Below, in pieces: positions 1 to 8,216 of a stretch of 43,737 bases of DNA. A program made the position numbers and the translations under genes. The DNA is from Flavobacteriales bacterium (GTDB taxonomy: Bacteria > Bacteroidota > Bacteroidia > JANQJC01), in contig JANQJC010000113.1 of NCBI GenBank assembly GCA_028281825.1, positions 1 to 43,737 of the forward strand, written 5' to 3'. Numbering within the stretch: position 1 is the stretch's first letter; each line of letters begins with the position of its first letter. The notes under the pieces were generated by a model that did no database searches, was not told the origin of the DNA, and saw nothing but the letters and a program-made list of their open reading frames with translations.

Positions 1-2
1 CC

Positions 3-2132
3 TATTTTTTTCTTGTCTTTTCTTTTGTCTCCAGTTCTTTATTGGCACAAATCAATACAGACAGCCTTTGGGGTGTTTGGAAAAATCAAAATTTGCCAGA
101 CACGGCAAGGCTTAGAGCTTTGCACACTTATACTAATACTGGTTTTCTCAACACTAAACCTGATAGTGCTTTTAAGCTTGGCCAAATCATGTATGAATTT
201 GCTAAGAACAAAAACAATCCTCAAGGAATGGCTGATGCTAAACATCTTCAGGGGTTGTCCCTTAGTAATCTGGGGCGCTTAGATGAAGTCCTTAAGCATT
301 ATGAAGAATGTCTTACTATCAGAGAAAAAGTTAATGACAAAATAGGAATAACGCATATACTCAACAATATTGCAAACATCTACAAGAACAAAGGGGTTTA
401 TGATAAGGCACTTGAAGTGCATGAGAGAAATCTTGCGCTCAAGCAAGGATTGGGTGATGAACGCAACGTATCTGCAACGCTCTATAATATGGGGGTTATC
501 TATAGCAGAAAGGGAGAATACGAAACAGCATTGAAATACTATATATCAAGTTTAGAAATAGATAAGAGATTGGGAAATAAGGATGATGTAGCGAAAGTAT
601 TGAATAGTATAGGTATAGTTTATTACCATCAAGGTAATATTTCAAGGGCTATTCAGTACTGGACAGAGAGCCTTAACATCCAAGAACAATTAGGTGATAA
701 AAGAGGTGTGGCCAATGCCCTAAACAATATTGGAGTAATTTACGATAATCAGGGAGAGTACGAAAAAGCACTTGAGTATCATGAAAAAGCACTTGCGCTG
801 CGCAGGCAAATAAATGACAAAAGAGGTATAGCAACGTCTCTGCACAACATGGGCGTTATTTATAATCTACAGAGTAAAACGGATAAATCTCTTGAGGTGA
901 ACCTGGAAAGCCTAAAACACAGAGAGCAAACAGGAGACAAACCTGGGATGGCGCATTCATATAATAACATTGGTGAGGCTTACCGCATTAGTAGAAATTT
1001 TCCAGAAGCGATATTTGCGCATCAAAAGAGCCTGGGAATTAGGGAAGATATTGGTGATAAAGATATTGGAAGCTCTTTAACTAACCTTGGGCTTACCTAT
1101 CTGGATATGGGTGATTACAAAAAAGCTATCGGCTACTCTGAAAGGGGGTTGAGCCAAGCTAAGCAAGTGGAAATGGCGGCAAATATCCGCGATGCTTCCA
1201 GACAATTGTATGATGCGTATAGAGCGCTAGGAGAAAATGAAAAAGCTCTGGAATACTATGAACTCCATATTGCCATGCGCGATAGTATTGATAGTGAGGA
1301 AAACCAACGACAAGTTCTCAGGCAGGAATACAAGTATAGCTATGAAAAAGAAGCGTTATCAGACAGTTTAGCTTTTGCAAAAAAAGAAGCTATAATGCAG
1401 GAAAAAACCAAAAGGCAGCAATTGGGTCTGGCCGCTTCCGGGCTTGGCCTAATGCTTTTGATGTCTCTTGCTTTTGCAATTTATAAGGGAAAAAAGCGTA
1501 GTGATGAACTTCTGCTAAATATTCTACCCAAAGAAACTGCAAAAGAGTTAAAGGCTCGTGGTCAGGCAGATGCCAAACTCATTGAAAATACCTCTGTGCT
1601 GTTTACTGATTTCAAAGGCTTTACAGCACTAGCGGAACAGCTAAGTCCAGAAGAACTAGTTGAAGATTTGAATACCTGTTTTTCTGAATTTGACAGGATT
1701 ATGGAAAAATACGGTATTGAAAAAATTAAGACTATTGGCGATGCCTATATGGCAGCTGGGGGCTTACCAACCCCCAATGCTACCCATGCATCGGATGTTG
1801 TAAAAGCAGCCTTGGAAATGCGAGATTTTATAGAAAAGGGAAAAGCTAAAAAAATCGAGCAAGGACTTCCCTATTTCGAGATACGTATTGGCATTCATAC
1901 AGGGCCTGTGGTAGCAGGTATTGTAGGTATTAAAAAGTTTCAGTATGACATATGGGGTGATACCGTAAATACCGCTTCGCGCATGGAAAGTTCAGGAGAG
2001 GTAGGAAAAGTGAATATTTCGGAAACCACTCACGAATTGGTAAAGCATGAATTCTATTTCAAGTATCGTGGTGAGGTAGAGGCTAAAGGTAAAGGCTTAC
2101 TTAAAATGTTTTTCGTGGAGCAGAAAGCTTAA
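3..2132 (+). CDS. TPR-sensor class III adenylyl cyclase (5' partial)
   Basis: This gene probably makes cAMP from ATP. The first in-frame ATG-like codon in the window is a TTG at 42, but the reading frame is open to the left edge and encodes a hydrophobic stretch ending in LLAQ, so the signal peptide and true start lie mostly outside the window. Numbering from the TTG, residues about 50-410 are a run of tetratricopeptide repeats. They are followed by a coiled stretch, one membrane helix at about 465-485 and a C-terminal class III cyclase domain (about 500-690). Catalytic residues are all present: metal-binding D523 and D567, adenine-selecting K563 and D636, and transition-state N643 and R647. 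K and D at the specificity positions favour ATP over GTP. The TPR part would be periplasmic and the cyclase cytoplasmic, suggesting a membrane sensor. No partner gene is adjacent. Confidence 0.9.
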   Translation, partial: YFFLVFSFVSSSLLAQINTDSLWGVWKNQNLPDTARLRALHTYTNTGFLNTKPDSAFKLGQIMYEFAKNKNNPQGMADAKHLQGLSLSNLGRLDEVLKHYEECLTIREKVNDKIGITHILNNIANIYKNKGVYDKALEVHERNLALKQGLGDERNVSATLYNMGVIYSRKGEYETALKYYISSLEIDKRLGNKDDVAKVLNSIGIVYYHQGNISRAIQYWTESLNIQEQLGDKRGVANALNNIGVIYDNQGEYEKALEYHEKALALRRQINDKRGIATSLHNMGVIYNLQSKTDKSLEVNLESLKHREQTGDKPGMAHSYNNIGEAYRISRNFPEAIFAHQKSLGIREDIGDKDIGSSLTNLGLTYLDMGDYKKAIGYSERGLSQAKQVEMAANIRDASRQLYDAYRALGENEKALEYYELHIAMRDSIDSEENQRQVLRQEYKYSYEKEALSDSLAFAKKEAIMQEKTKRQQLGLAASGLGLMLLMSLAFAIYKGKKRSDELLLNILPKETAKELKARGQADAKLIENTSVLFTDFKGFTALAEQLSPEELVEDLNTCFSEFDRIMEKYGIEKIKTIGDAYMAAGGLPTPNATHASDVVKAALEMRDFIEKGKAKKIEQGLPYFEIRIGIHTGPVVAGIVGIKKFQYDIWGDTVNTASRMESSGEVGKVNISETTHELVKHEFYFKYRGEVEAKGKGLLKMFFVEQKA

Positions 2133-2282
2133 ATCCACTTCAGGCCTTAGCCCTAGTTGGCGTAGGAATATATTTCGGGATGGTCATAGTCTCGAATCCT
2201 ATCGCTATCATTAAAGGGGAGCAATTGCTTCACTTTTTTTGTTAAGAATGTTCAGCCATTTGAATGAACGTTGAACGATAAC

Positions 2283-2314
2283 TTGGACTTTCGTTAAGAA
2301 TTAACTTACTTTCG
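2283..2314 (+). promoter_or_regulatory. Candidate Bacteroidota promoter for the 2345 gene
   Basis: TTG at 2283-2285, 21 bp, then TACTTTCG at 2307-2314, one mismatch from TAnnTTTG. Transcription would start near 2321, leaving a leader of about 24 nt before the ATG. No terminator was recognised in the 210 bp between this gene and the cyclase. Confidence 0.4.
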
Positions 2315-2344
2315 AATTGTTATGTTCGATATTAATATATCAAT

Positions 2345-2809
2345 ATGAAGGATGTTCAATCAGAATGGGCTGAAGTAGTTAATAAAACTTCAAAAGGGCT
2401 ATTTGAAAAGGGGTTTGAATTAACAGAAGTAGCTGTTGATGGTATGGCTAAGTATACCGTTTTCATTTTAGGGCAAGTTCGAATCGAACATTTATATTTC
2501 AAGGGCCCAATTGAATGTAATCTTAGAACAGAATATGGGACCATTGATTTGGAGCACTTATGTAATTACTTGAATGGCAAAACAAAGAAGTATAGTTCAC
2601 CCCCAAACTACTATTCAGAATTGGGAGATGCAAGTGCTGAAAAGTATATTACTTATTATAATCAAATTATACTTAATGAGTTAGACGTATTATCAAGATT
2701 TCTTACTGGACTGAAGAAGGAGGATTATAAAGCAGTAATAACATACTCGGGAAAAGAAAATATGAATGCCTGGAGAGAATATGAACACTCGATAAAAAAG
2801 CTAGAGTAA
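2345..2809 (+). CDS. Hypothetical protein, 154 aa
   Basis: I do not recognise this protein. It has no signal peptide or membrane helix, so it is probably cytoplasmic. The N-terminal half (residues about 1-75) reads as an alpha/beta fold with alternating hydrophobic strands (YTVFILG, IEHLYF). The C-terminal half is charged and helical, with many Tyr and Lys residues, and ends in a short amphipathic helix. It looks like the small immunity-type or orphan proteins common in Bacteroidota accessory DNA, but no toxin gene lies beside it, so that is only a guess. The MDR oxidoreductase starts 15 bp downstream on the same strand, so the two may share a transcript from the promoter near 2283-2314. Confidence 0.65.
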   Translation: MKDVQSEWAEVVNKTSKGLFEKGFELTEVAVDGMAKYTVFILGQVRIEHLYFKGPIECNLRTEYGTIDLEHLCNYLNGKTKKYSSPPNYYSELGDASAEKYITYYNQIILNELDVLSRFLTGLKKEDYKAVITYSGKENMNAWREYEHSIKKLE

Positions 2810-2824
2810 TATTCTCATCAAAAA

Positions 2825-3799
2825 ATGAAAGCAATAACCTTCTACAAATACGGAAGCACGGCCAATCTGGAGTTGGAAGAAGTGCCCAAGCCAAAGCCAA
2901 AAGAAGATGAAGTGTTGATAAAAGTATATACAGCCTCTGTCAACTCATGGGATTGGGATTTGGTGAGGGGTAAGCCTTATATAGTAAGGATGATAAGTGG
3001 TGGCTTTTTCAAGCCTAATATAAACATACTAGGCTGTGATATTGCAGGTGTGGTAGAAGCTGTTGGTACTGGTGTTACAAGGCTAAAGGTGGGAGATGCC
3101 GTGTTTGGGGATATATCAGAGAGTGGGTGGGGAGGCTTTGCCGAATATGTGTGTGCACAAGAAAAATTTATGGCTTTGAAGCCCAATAGTTTATCCTTTG
3201 AACAAGCTGCAGCCATACCTCAGGCAGGTGGCTTGGCTTTGGGAGGGATTCATTTTTTGAAAGAAATAAGACCTGGTGATAAAGTGCTTTTTAATGGAGC
3301 AGGTGGTGGGGTTGGTACTATTGGTATGCAAATAGCTAAATCTTTGGGAGCGGAAGTAACAGGTGTGGATAGTGCTGAAAAGTTTGAAGTGATGCATTCT
3401 TCAGGTGCCGACCATGTGATTGATTATAAGAAGGAAGACTTAACAAAAAATGAAAAACGGTATGACAGAATTATTGATGCTGTTATAAACAGGTCTGTGT
3501 TTGATTATGCCCGGTCTCTAAACCCTGAAGGTGTTTGTGGTATAGTGGGCGGAAAAATGGGTAAAATACTTCAGGCTGCTATCATGGGTTCATGGTTATC
3601 AAAAAACAGGAAGGTAGGTTTGGTGGCCTGGAAGCCAAACGTGGAAGCGCTTGAAGAGTTAGTAAAGCTTTATGAGAATGGAAGTTTTAAGCCAATAATT
3701 GGGAAAACCTATGCTTTAAGTGAGACACCCGAAGCACTGCAAAGCATTGGAAACGGCCACACTAAAGGAAAAGCACTAATAGTAATGAATAAAGATTAG
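2825..3799 (+). CDS. Zinc-independent MDR family NAD(P)-dependent oxidoreductase (quinone reductase-like)
   Basis: Medium-chain dehydrogenase/reductase of 324 aa, the usual length for quinone oxidoreductase-like members. Residues about 1-120 form the GroES-like substrate domain, with the family segment GCDIAGVVEAVG at 70-81. Residues about 120-320 form the Rossmann domain, with the dinucleotide loop NGAGGGVGTIG at 157-167. The Cys/His zinc ligands of classical alcohol dehydrogenases are missing (the corresponding stretch reads VNSWDW), so it should be a zinc-free, probably NADPH-using reductase of quinones or enones. The substrate cannot be told from sequence. It is a paralogue of the 4904-5869 gene: both begin MKAI, share the PKP-P-K---VLIK pattern and have nearly the same cofactor loop followed by VDS. 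The LCIB-like gene lies between them on the opposite strand. Confidence 0.9.
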   Translation: MKAITFYKYGSTANLELEEVPKPKPKEDEVLIKVYTASVNSWDWDLVRGKPYIVRMISGGFFKPNINILGCDIAGVVEAVGTGVTRLKVGDAVFGDISESGWGGFAEYVCAQEKFMALKPNSLSFEQAAAIPQAGGLALGGIHFLKEIRPGDKVLFNGAGGGVGTIGMQIAKSLGAEVTGVDSAEKFEVMHSSGADHVIDYKKEDLTKNEKRYDRIIDAVINRSVFDYARSLNPEGVCGIVGGKMGKILQAAIMGSWLSKNRKVGLVAWKPNVEALEELVKLYENGSFKPIIGKTYALSETPEALQSIGNGHTKGKALIVMNKD

Positions 3800-3835
3800 A
3801 TAGATGAATGCTGTTGTACCAGTATCAAATATATT

Positions 3836-4549
3836 CTAAAGGCTTTTTATATCAATCACATCAAAATTGCGGGCATCAAAGTAATCGTCTAGCCCATAGT
3901 CTGTATTGATTATTACTCCCCCCAAAATCGCTACTTTTTCTACATTAAATTCATTTTTACATGTTCTCAGGTAATCATGGATCTTTTTATCAATTACTTC
4001 ATAAGTAGCATCTGTGATTGCCTTTTGCTGATTATCACTATTAATTATTTGCTCACGGGAAGGGAGTAAGCTTTCTTCCAATTTCATTTGTTGATAATCG
4101 TTTTCATTTATCACTGGCTTATATTCACCATCTTGAAATCGGCTTAAAGCTAACATAAGTGCACCACAAGAGTTTCCTGTTTCCTCTTGACGGGGCCTAT
4201 ACATTTTGCCTAAATCACCTTCCAGGGTTATACCAATGTGGGGTCCATAAAATATAAAGGCACTGCCTGCATCTGGAATATGATGTGCAAATGCTGTCAT
4301 ACCTGTTTCCCCAGCAAAAGGCAAACCTCCTAATCCCCCCATGATAAATGGGCCAAACAATACATTAAAGAACGTTGTCGAAGGGACATTAATATCATCC
4401 GAGCATACCGATGTAGCCATCAATACTTTAGAAATATTAATTCCATGTTCATTTTGCATTTTTCCCAAATAGTGAATAGATGTATCCTTAGCATCCATAG
4501 CGTTTGGATAATGTCTTTTTACAACCTGATCAAATTTTCTTTGTAGCAT
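3836..4549 (-). CDS. LCIB/LCIC-like carbonic anhydrase (theta-type) homologue
   Basis: Protein of 237 aa resembling the domain of algal 'limiting-CO2-inducible' proteins LCIB and LCIC, a beta-carbonic-anhydrase-like fold that hydrates CO2 in diatom members. The family pattern is visible along its length: a Cys in the stretch SVCSDDIN (C49, D51, D52), a Gly-rich stretch GPFIMGGLGGLPFAGETG at 66-83, His in AFAHHIPDAGS (H89/H90, D93), and a second Cys in GNSCGAL (C128). Two Cys and one His are what is needed for a zinc site. There is no signal peptide, so it should be cytoplasmic. It stands alone on the minus strand between two MDR oxidoreductases, with a 14-bp perfect palindrome 18 bp before its ATG. 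Some LCIB relatives are inactive as carbonic anhydrases, so family assignment is firmer than activity. Confidence 0.8.
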   Translation of the reverse strand: MLQRKFDQVVKRHYPNAMDAKDTSIHYLGKMQNEHGINISKVLMATSVCSDDINVPSTTFFNVLFGPFIMGGLGGLPFAGETGMTAFAHHIPDAGSAFIFYGPHIGITLEGDLGKMYRPRQEETGNSCGALMLALSRFQDGEYKPVINENDYQQMKLEESLLPSREQIINSDNQQKAITDATYEVIDKKIHDYLRTCKNEFNVEKVAILGGVIINTDYGLDDYFDARNFDVIDIKSL

Positions 4550-4903
4550 GATATTTAATTTAGTTTAAGTCAATTGACTTTTTCTTTTGATTCAATTCTT
4601 TGATGGCCAGACTTTTATAAACAAATCCCCCGATTTTTGGAATCAATATATGTCTGTTACTATTACTCCCATGTAAAACTTAGTCGGTGTGCATGCTTCT
4701 AATTTATAGCATGGTCAAATATAGAAATAATCCACTATTGAGAAAGATGCGAAGCTAAATGTATAAACTTTTCTTTTTTCTGGGTTTCGGTACTCCAAAT
4801 TTTTATTCTTTCATCAACAGCCTATAGCTTTGTAATATATAGGAAGTGGCAGTGGTAAAGGAAAATTGGTTATTGTTGCAAGCGAATAATAGACTTTGCG
4901 AAG
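4550..4903 (+). other. Divergent intergenic region between the LCIB-like and MDR genes
   Basis: A 354-bp AT-rich stretch with no credible gene. It must hold the promoters of both divergent genes. The only clear structure is the palindrome at 4567-4580. On the plus strand, TAGACTTTG at about 4892 resembles the Bacteroidota -7 element but with one extra spacer base, just before the ATG at 4904. Confidence 0.5.
4567..4580. promoter_or_regulatory. Perfect 14-bp palindrome upstream of the LCIB-like gene
   Basis: AAGTCAATTGACTT is identical to its reverse complement. It ends 18 bp before the ATG of the minus-strand LCIB-like gene, where a repressor or a start-proximal activator would act. With no spacer it is unlikely to be an RNA hairpin, so a dimeric regulator site is the better reading. 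No regulator gene is adjacent. Confidence 0.4.
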
Positions 4904-5869
4904 ATGAAAGCGATTGTATGCCTGAAACATGGTTCAGTTGATGTCTTAGAATTGGCTGAATTGCCTAAGCCTACACCGAAAGATAATCAGGTGTTGATAA
5001 AAATCCATGCATCAACGGTTACCATGGGCGACTCTGAAATGAGAAGGTTGCTTATACCTGCCCCTTTTAAGACTTTCCTTAGAGTGTCATTAGCCCTAAA
5101 AAACCCCAAGAAAATATTAGGTCAGGAATTGGCAGGAGAAATTGAGGCAGTGGGTAAATCAGTAACTAAATTTAAAGTTGGGGACAAGGTTTTTGCACCA
5201 ACAGATATAGCATTGGGTGCACATGCGGAATATAAATGCCTACCTGAAAAAAAACCAATAGGACGTATACCGGCTAACATGAATTACCATGAGGCTGCCA
5301 CTATACCAACTGGAGGCTTAAATGGCTTAGACTTTGTAAAAAAAGCAGAAATAAAAAGTGGAGATAAATTGCTGATTAATGGAGCGGGAGGAAGTATAGG
5401 AACCTACGCTACTCAAATAGCTAAGTCAATGGGTGCAGAAGTGACTTGTGTGGACAGTATAGAGAAACTGGAAATGCTTACCTCTATTGGTGCAGATTAT
5501 GTGATTGATTACAATGCGGAAGATTTTAGGAATAGCGGCGAGACTTATGATGCCATTATAGATATAGTGGGTTCTTGTAAGATTGCTGATACCATGCAAT
5601 CCTTGAGTAATGGGGGACGATTTATCATGGGCAATCCACGGATACCTGAAACAGTAAAAGGTCTGTTTGTTTCAAAAAGGAATGGAAAAAAAGCTATCGC
5701 CGTTTTAGCAGATTACAGGCAAGAAGATGTGGATTACCTGATTGAATTAATAGAGGCAGGAAAGATAAAGGCGGTGATTGATAAGGTGTACCCACTGGAA
5801 CGCATGAGAGAGGCACATCAATATGTTGATTCAGGAAAAAAGAAGGGGAATTTGGTTATAAGTATTTAA
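4904..5869 (+). CDS. Zinc-independent MDR family NAD(P)-dependent oxidoreductase (paralogue of 2825-3799)
   Basis: Medium-chain dehydrogenase/reductase of 321 aa. The GroES-like domain holds GQELAGEIEAVG at 73-84 and the Rossmann domain holds NGAGGSIGTYATQIAKSMG at 159-177. As in its paralogue, no catalytic or structural zinc ligands are evident (position 40 region reads TVTMGDSE), so it should be a zinc-free reductase of the quinone or enone type. The two genes share motifs along their whole length, which points to an old duplication rather than a recent one. The SnoaL-like gene follows 89 bp downstream on the same strand and may be co-transcribed. The substrate is unknown. Confidence 0.9.
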   Translation: MKAIVCLKHGSVDVLELAELPKPTPKDNQVLIKIHASTVTMGDSEMRRLLIPAPFKTFLRVSLALKNPKKILGQELAGEIEAVGKSVTKFKVGDKVFAPTDIALGAHAEYKCLPEKKPIGRIPANMNYHEAATIPTGGLNGLDFVKKAEIKSGDKLLINGAGGSIGTYATQIAKSMGAEVTCVDSIEKLEMLTSIGADYVIDYNAEDFRNSGETYDAIIDIVGSCKIADTMQSLSNGGRFIMGNPRIPETVKGLFVSKRNGKKAIAVLADYRQEDVDYLIELIEAGKIKAVIDKVYPLERMREAHQYVDSGKKKGNLVISI

Positions 5870-5958
5870 TCTATCCTTAAGGCAAATGTAAACTACAAGA
5901 CAGCATTGTCTCATAAGGCTTTAATACTTTCACAGCCTAACCTTAAAATTTAATTATT

Positions 5959-6327
5959 ATGACAGTACAAGAAGTAGCCAACAGGCTGGTGGAACTTTGC
6001 AGACAAGGGCAAAACATGCAAGCTATTGAAGAACTTTATGCGGATGATATTGTGAGCCTTGAGCCAGAAGGTTCGCAAGCACCAAGAGTGGAGGGAAAGG
6101 CCAATGTGATTGAAAAAGAGAAAGGCTTTTTTGATATGGTTGAAGAAATGCACGGTGCAGAGATATCAGACCCAATTGTTGCCAGTGATTTCTTTAGTGT
6201 AACCATGAGTATGGACCTTACCATGAAGGGTATGCCAAGGTTCACGATGGAAGAAGTGTGCGTTTATGGTGTAAAGGATGGCAAAATCAATTTTGAGCAG
6301 TTTTTCTTTACTCCTCAAATGGGATAA
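5959..6327 (+). CDS. SnoaL/NTF2-like small protein
   Basis: Protein of 122 aa with the layout of the SnoaL-like branch of the NTF2 superfamily: an N-terminal helix pair (VQEVANRLVELCRQG, then AIEELYADDIVSLEP), followed by a curved beta sheet containing SVTMSMDLTMKG and a C-terminal strand KINFEQFFF. The pattern 'ELY-DD-V---P' is typical. Such proteins are cone-shaped dimers that bind small hydrophobic molecules and are sometimes isomerases or cyclases. Nothing here identifies a ligand. No signal peptide. It follows an MDR oxidoreductase, and a strong hairpin closes the unit at 6346-6385. Confidence 0.8.
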   Translation: MTVQEVANRLVELCRQGQNMQAIEELYADDIVSLEPEGSQAPRVEGKANVIEKEKGFFDMVEEMHGAEISDPIVASDFFSVTMSMDLTMKGMPRFTMEEVCVYGVKDGKINFEQFFFTPQMG

Positions 6328-6345
6328 CTCATTCACGCAAAAGTG

Positions 6346-6385
6346 GAGCCTCATCAACGTATATCAATTTATACTGATGGGGCTC
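6346..6385. terminator. Bidirectional hairpin between convergent genes
   Basis: GAGCCTCATCA at 6346-6356 pairs with TGATGGGGCTC at 6375-6385 (11 bp with one G-T pair), and the loop can itself pair GTATA with TATAC. It lies between the convergent SnoaL-like and Rieske-synthase genes. T-runs on either side are short, so its strength is uncertain. Confidence 0.6.
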
Positions 6386-6410
6386 TTGTATTTACCTCAA
6401 TCGCATTGTA

Positions 6411-8021
6411 TCAACTATTTACTCCCGAATATTTGATGCCTGTGAGTTTATGAATATCCCAATCAAAAGTTGTAAGGTCATTAAAGTCAAATTTAGCAAC
6501 ACTATCATGCCCGCAAGCTCTTGCAATAACTTTCATCAACTCAGATGTGGAGTCAAAAAAGTTATAAAGCTGCTGTGCTGATTTATCTATTATCAATCGA
6601 CTCCTTAAGTTTTCTCTTTGTGTTGCAATGCCCACAGGACAATTATTAGTGTTGCATGCTCTCATCCCCAAGCAACCTATTGCTTGAAGTGCAGAATTTG
6701 CAACTGCTATTGCATCTGCTCCCAGCATCATGGCTTTTGCAAAATCTTCTGCAACCCGTAACCCACCAGTTATGATAAGTGTTACATTAGTTGCTCCTTT
6801 CTTATCCAGGTATTTTCTGGCTCTGGCTAAAGCAGGAATTGTTGGAACATTAATGTTGTTTCTCAAAATCTTTGGAGCTGAACCAGTTCCGCCGCCTCTT
6901 CCGTCAAGAATAATATAGTCAACCCCAACTTGCAAGGCAAAATCTATGTCAGCCTCTATGTGGCTTGCTGCAATTTTAAAACCTACTGGAATGCCTCCTG
7001 ATACGTCTCTCACTTTTTGAGCTACTTTACGAAAGTCATCTATATTATACAAGTCAGGAAAGGCTGCGGGAGAAATTGCGGTCTCACCTTCATTCAACCC
7101 TCTAACTTCTGCAATTTCTTTTGTTACCTTATCCCCGGGCAAATGCCCACCTGTTCCTGTCTTAGCGCCTTGTCCCCCTTTAAAATGAAAAGCCTGAACT
7201 TTTTCAATTTTGTCCCATGAAAATCCAAACTTTCCTGAAGCTAGTTCATAAAAATATTTGGAGTTATTGCTTTGTTCTTGGGGCAGCATTCCTCCTTCGC
7301 CACTGCAAATACCAGTTCCTGACATCTCGGCACCTTTTGCAAGGGCTATTTTAGCTTCACGTGAAAGCGCTCCAAAACTCATATCTGTTACAAACAGTGG
7401 TATATCTATAACGAGGGGCTTATTTGCTTTTGGCCCAATAGCTACTGAAGTGTCAACTTGTTCATTATCAAACAAGGGGCGCTTAGCTAATTGCGCTGGC
7501 AGAAACTGAATATCTTCCCATTTTGGTAAAGTATTTCTATCAACCCCCATTGCTTCCGAAGGCCCGTGATGACCAGTATTTTTTAAGCCGTTTTGTGAAA
7601 GTTCTTTTATGTGGAGTGAATAGGGTTCAGTATCTTCTGGATGCGTATCAGCATATAAACCCAAATAATCATCTCTTTTAAATGGTTGAGGGTTATCTTT
7701 AACAAAATCCGTCAATTCCGCTCTATTTACACAAACATTTCCTTCCTCAATGTAAGTGGTAAATTTGTGCAGAACTTCGTCATTATTGTATTCACTTACC
7801 CCTGTATCTATTCGATAGTCCCATCCATGTAAACCGCAAATAAGATTGTTGCCCTCTATGTATCCATCAGACAATAAAGCCCCCCTATGCAGGCACCTGC
7901 CATATAATACAGAAACTTCTTGATTGTATTTTATCAAAACCAAGTCAATCCCTTCTGCCAATGCATAAGTGGGCTTTTTCTCTTTTAGCTCGGCGTAATC
8001 AATCAGGCTAATTAAATCCAT
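6411..8021 (-). CDS. Rieske domain fused to FMN-binding glutamate synthase-family protein
   Basis: Protein of 536 aa. Residues about 1-110 form a Rieske-type [2Fe-2S] domain with CLH at 43-45 and CGLH at 62-65, the Cys-x-His and Cys-x2-His ligand pairs. Residues about 150-520 are the FMN-binding TIM-barrel of the large glutamate synthase subunit, with the Gly-rich phosphate loops DGRGGGTGSAP and TGGLRVAEDFAKA, and a [3Fe-4S] ligand set C450-x5-C456-x4-C461 in the usual context. The N-terminal glutaminase domain of true GltB is absent, so ammonia would have to come from elsewhere, or the enzyme works on another substrate. The Rieske domain could feed electrons to the FMN. No gltD-like gene is present. 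It is monocistronic, with about 195 bp upstream. Confidence 0.9.
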   Translation of the reverse strand: MDLISLIDYAELKEKKPTYALAEGIDLVLIKYNQEVSVLYGRCLHRGALLSDGYIEGNNLICGLHGWDYRIDTGVSEYNNDEVLHKFTTYIEEGNVCVNRAELTDFVKDNPQPFKRDDYLGLYADTHPEDTEPYSLHIKELSQNGLKNTGHHGPSEAMGVDRNTLPKWEDIQFLPAQLAKRPLFDNEQVDTSVAIGPKANKPLVIDIPLFVTDMSFGALSREAKIALAKGAEMSGTGICSGEGGMLPQEQSNNSKYFYELASGKFGFSWDKIEKVQAFHFKGGQGAKTGTGGHLPGDKVTKEIAEVRGLNEGETAISPAAFPDLYNIDDFRKVAQKVRDVSGGIPVGFKIAASHIEADIDFALQVGVDYIILDGRGGGTGSAPKILRNNINVPTIPALARARKYLDKKGATNVTLIITGGLRVAEDFAKAMMLGADAIAVANSALQAIGCLGMRACNTNNCPVGIATQRENLRSRLIIDKSAQQLYNFFDSTSELMKVIARACGHDSVAKFDFNDLTTFDWDIHKLTGIKYSGVNS

Positions 8022-8170
8022 AAGTTTATGAAGATATGTGTTTACTAAAATGTTATAATAATTAAGTCTTCTGTTTTTGTTGTGTCAATTTAAACACAAG
8101 GCTCTTTATATTTTGTTTTGGATATTATTTTAATGTTGGTTGCGGTGAATAAATATATCTAAACAGATAC

Positions 8171-8201
8171 TTGCTATCCGCAAAGAAAAAACTAAAATTT
8201 G
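8171..8201 (+). promoter_or_regulatory. Candidate promoter for the glycerophosphodiesterase
   Basis: TTG at 8171-8173, 20 bp, then AAAATTTG at 8194-8201, which keeps the TTTG half of the Bacteroidota -7 element but not its first T. Transcription would start near 8208, close to the ATG at 8217. Confidence 0.35.
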
Positions 8202-8216
8202 CCATAAAACCGTATT

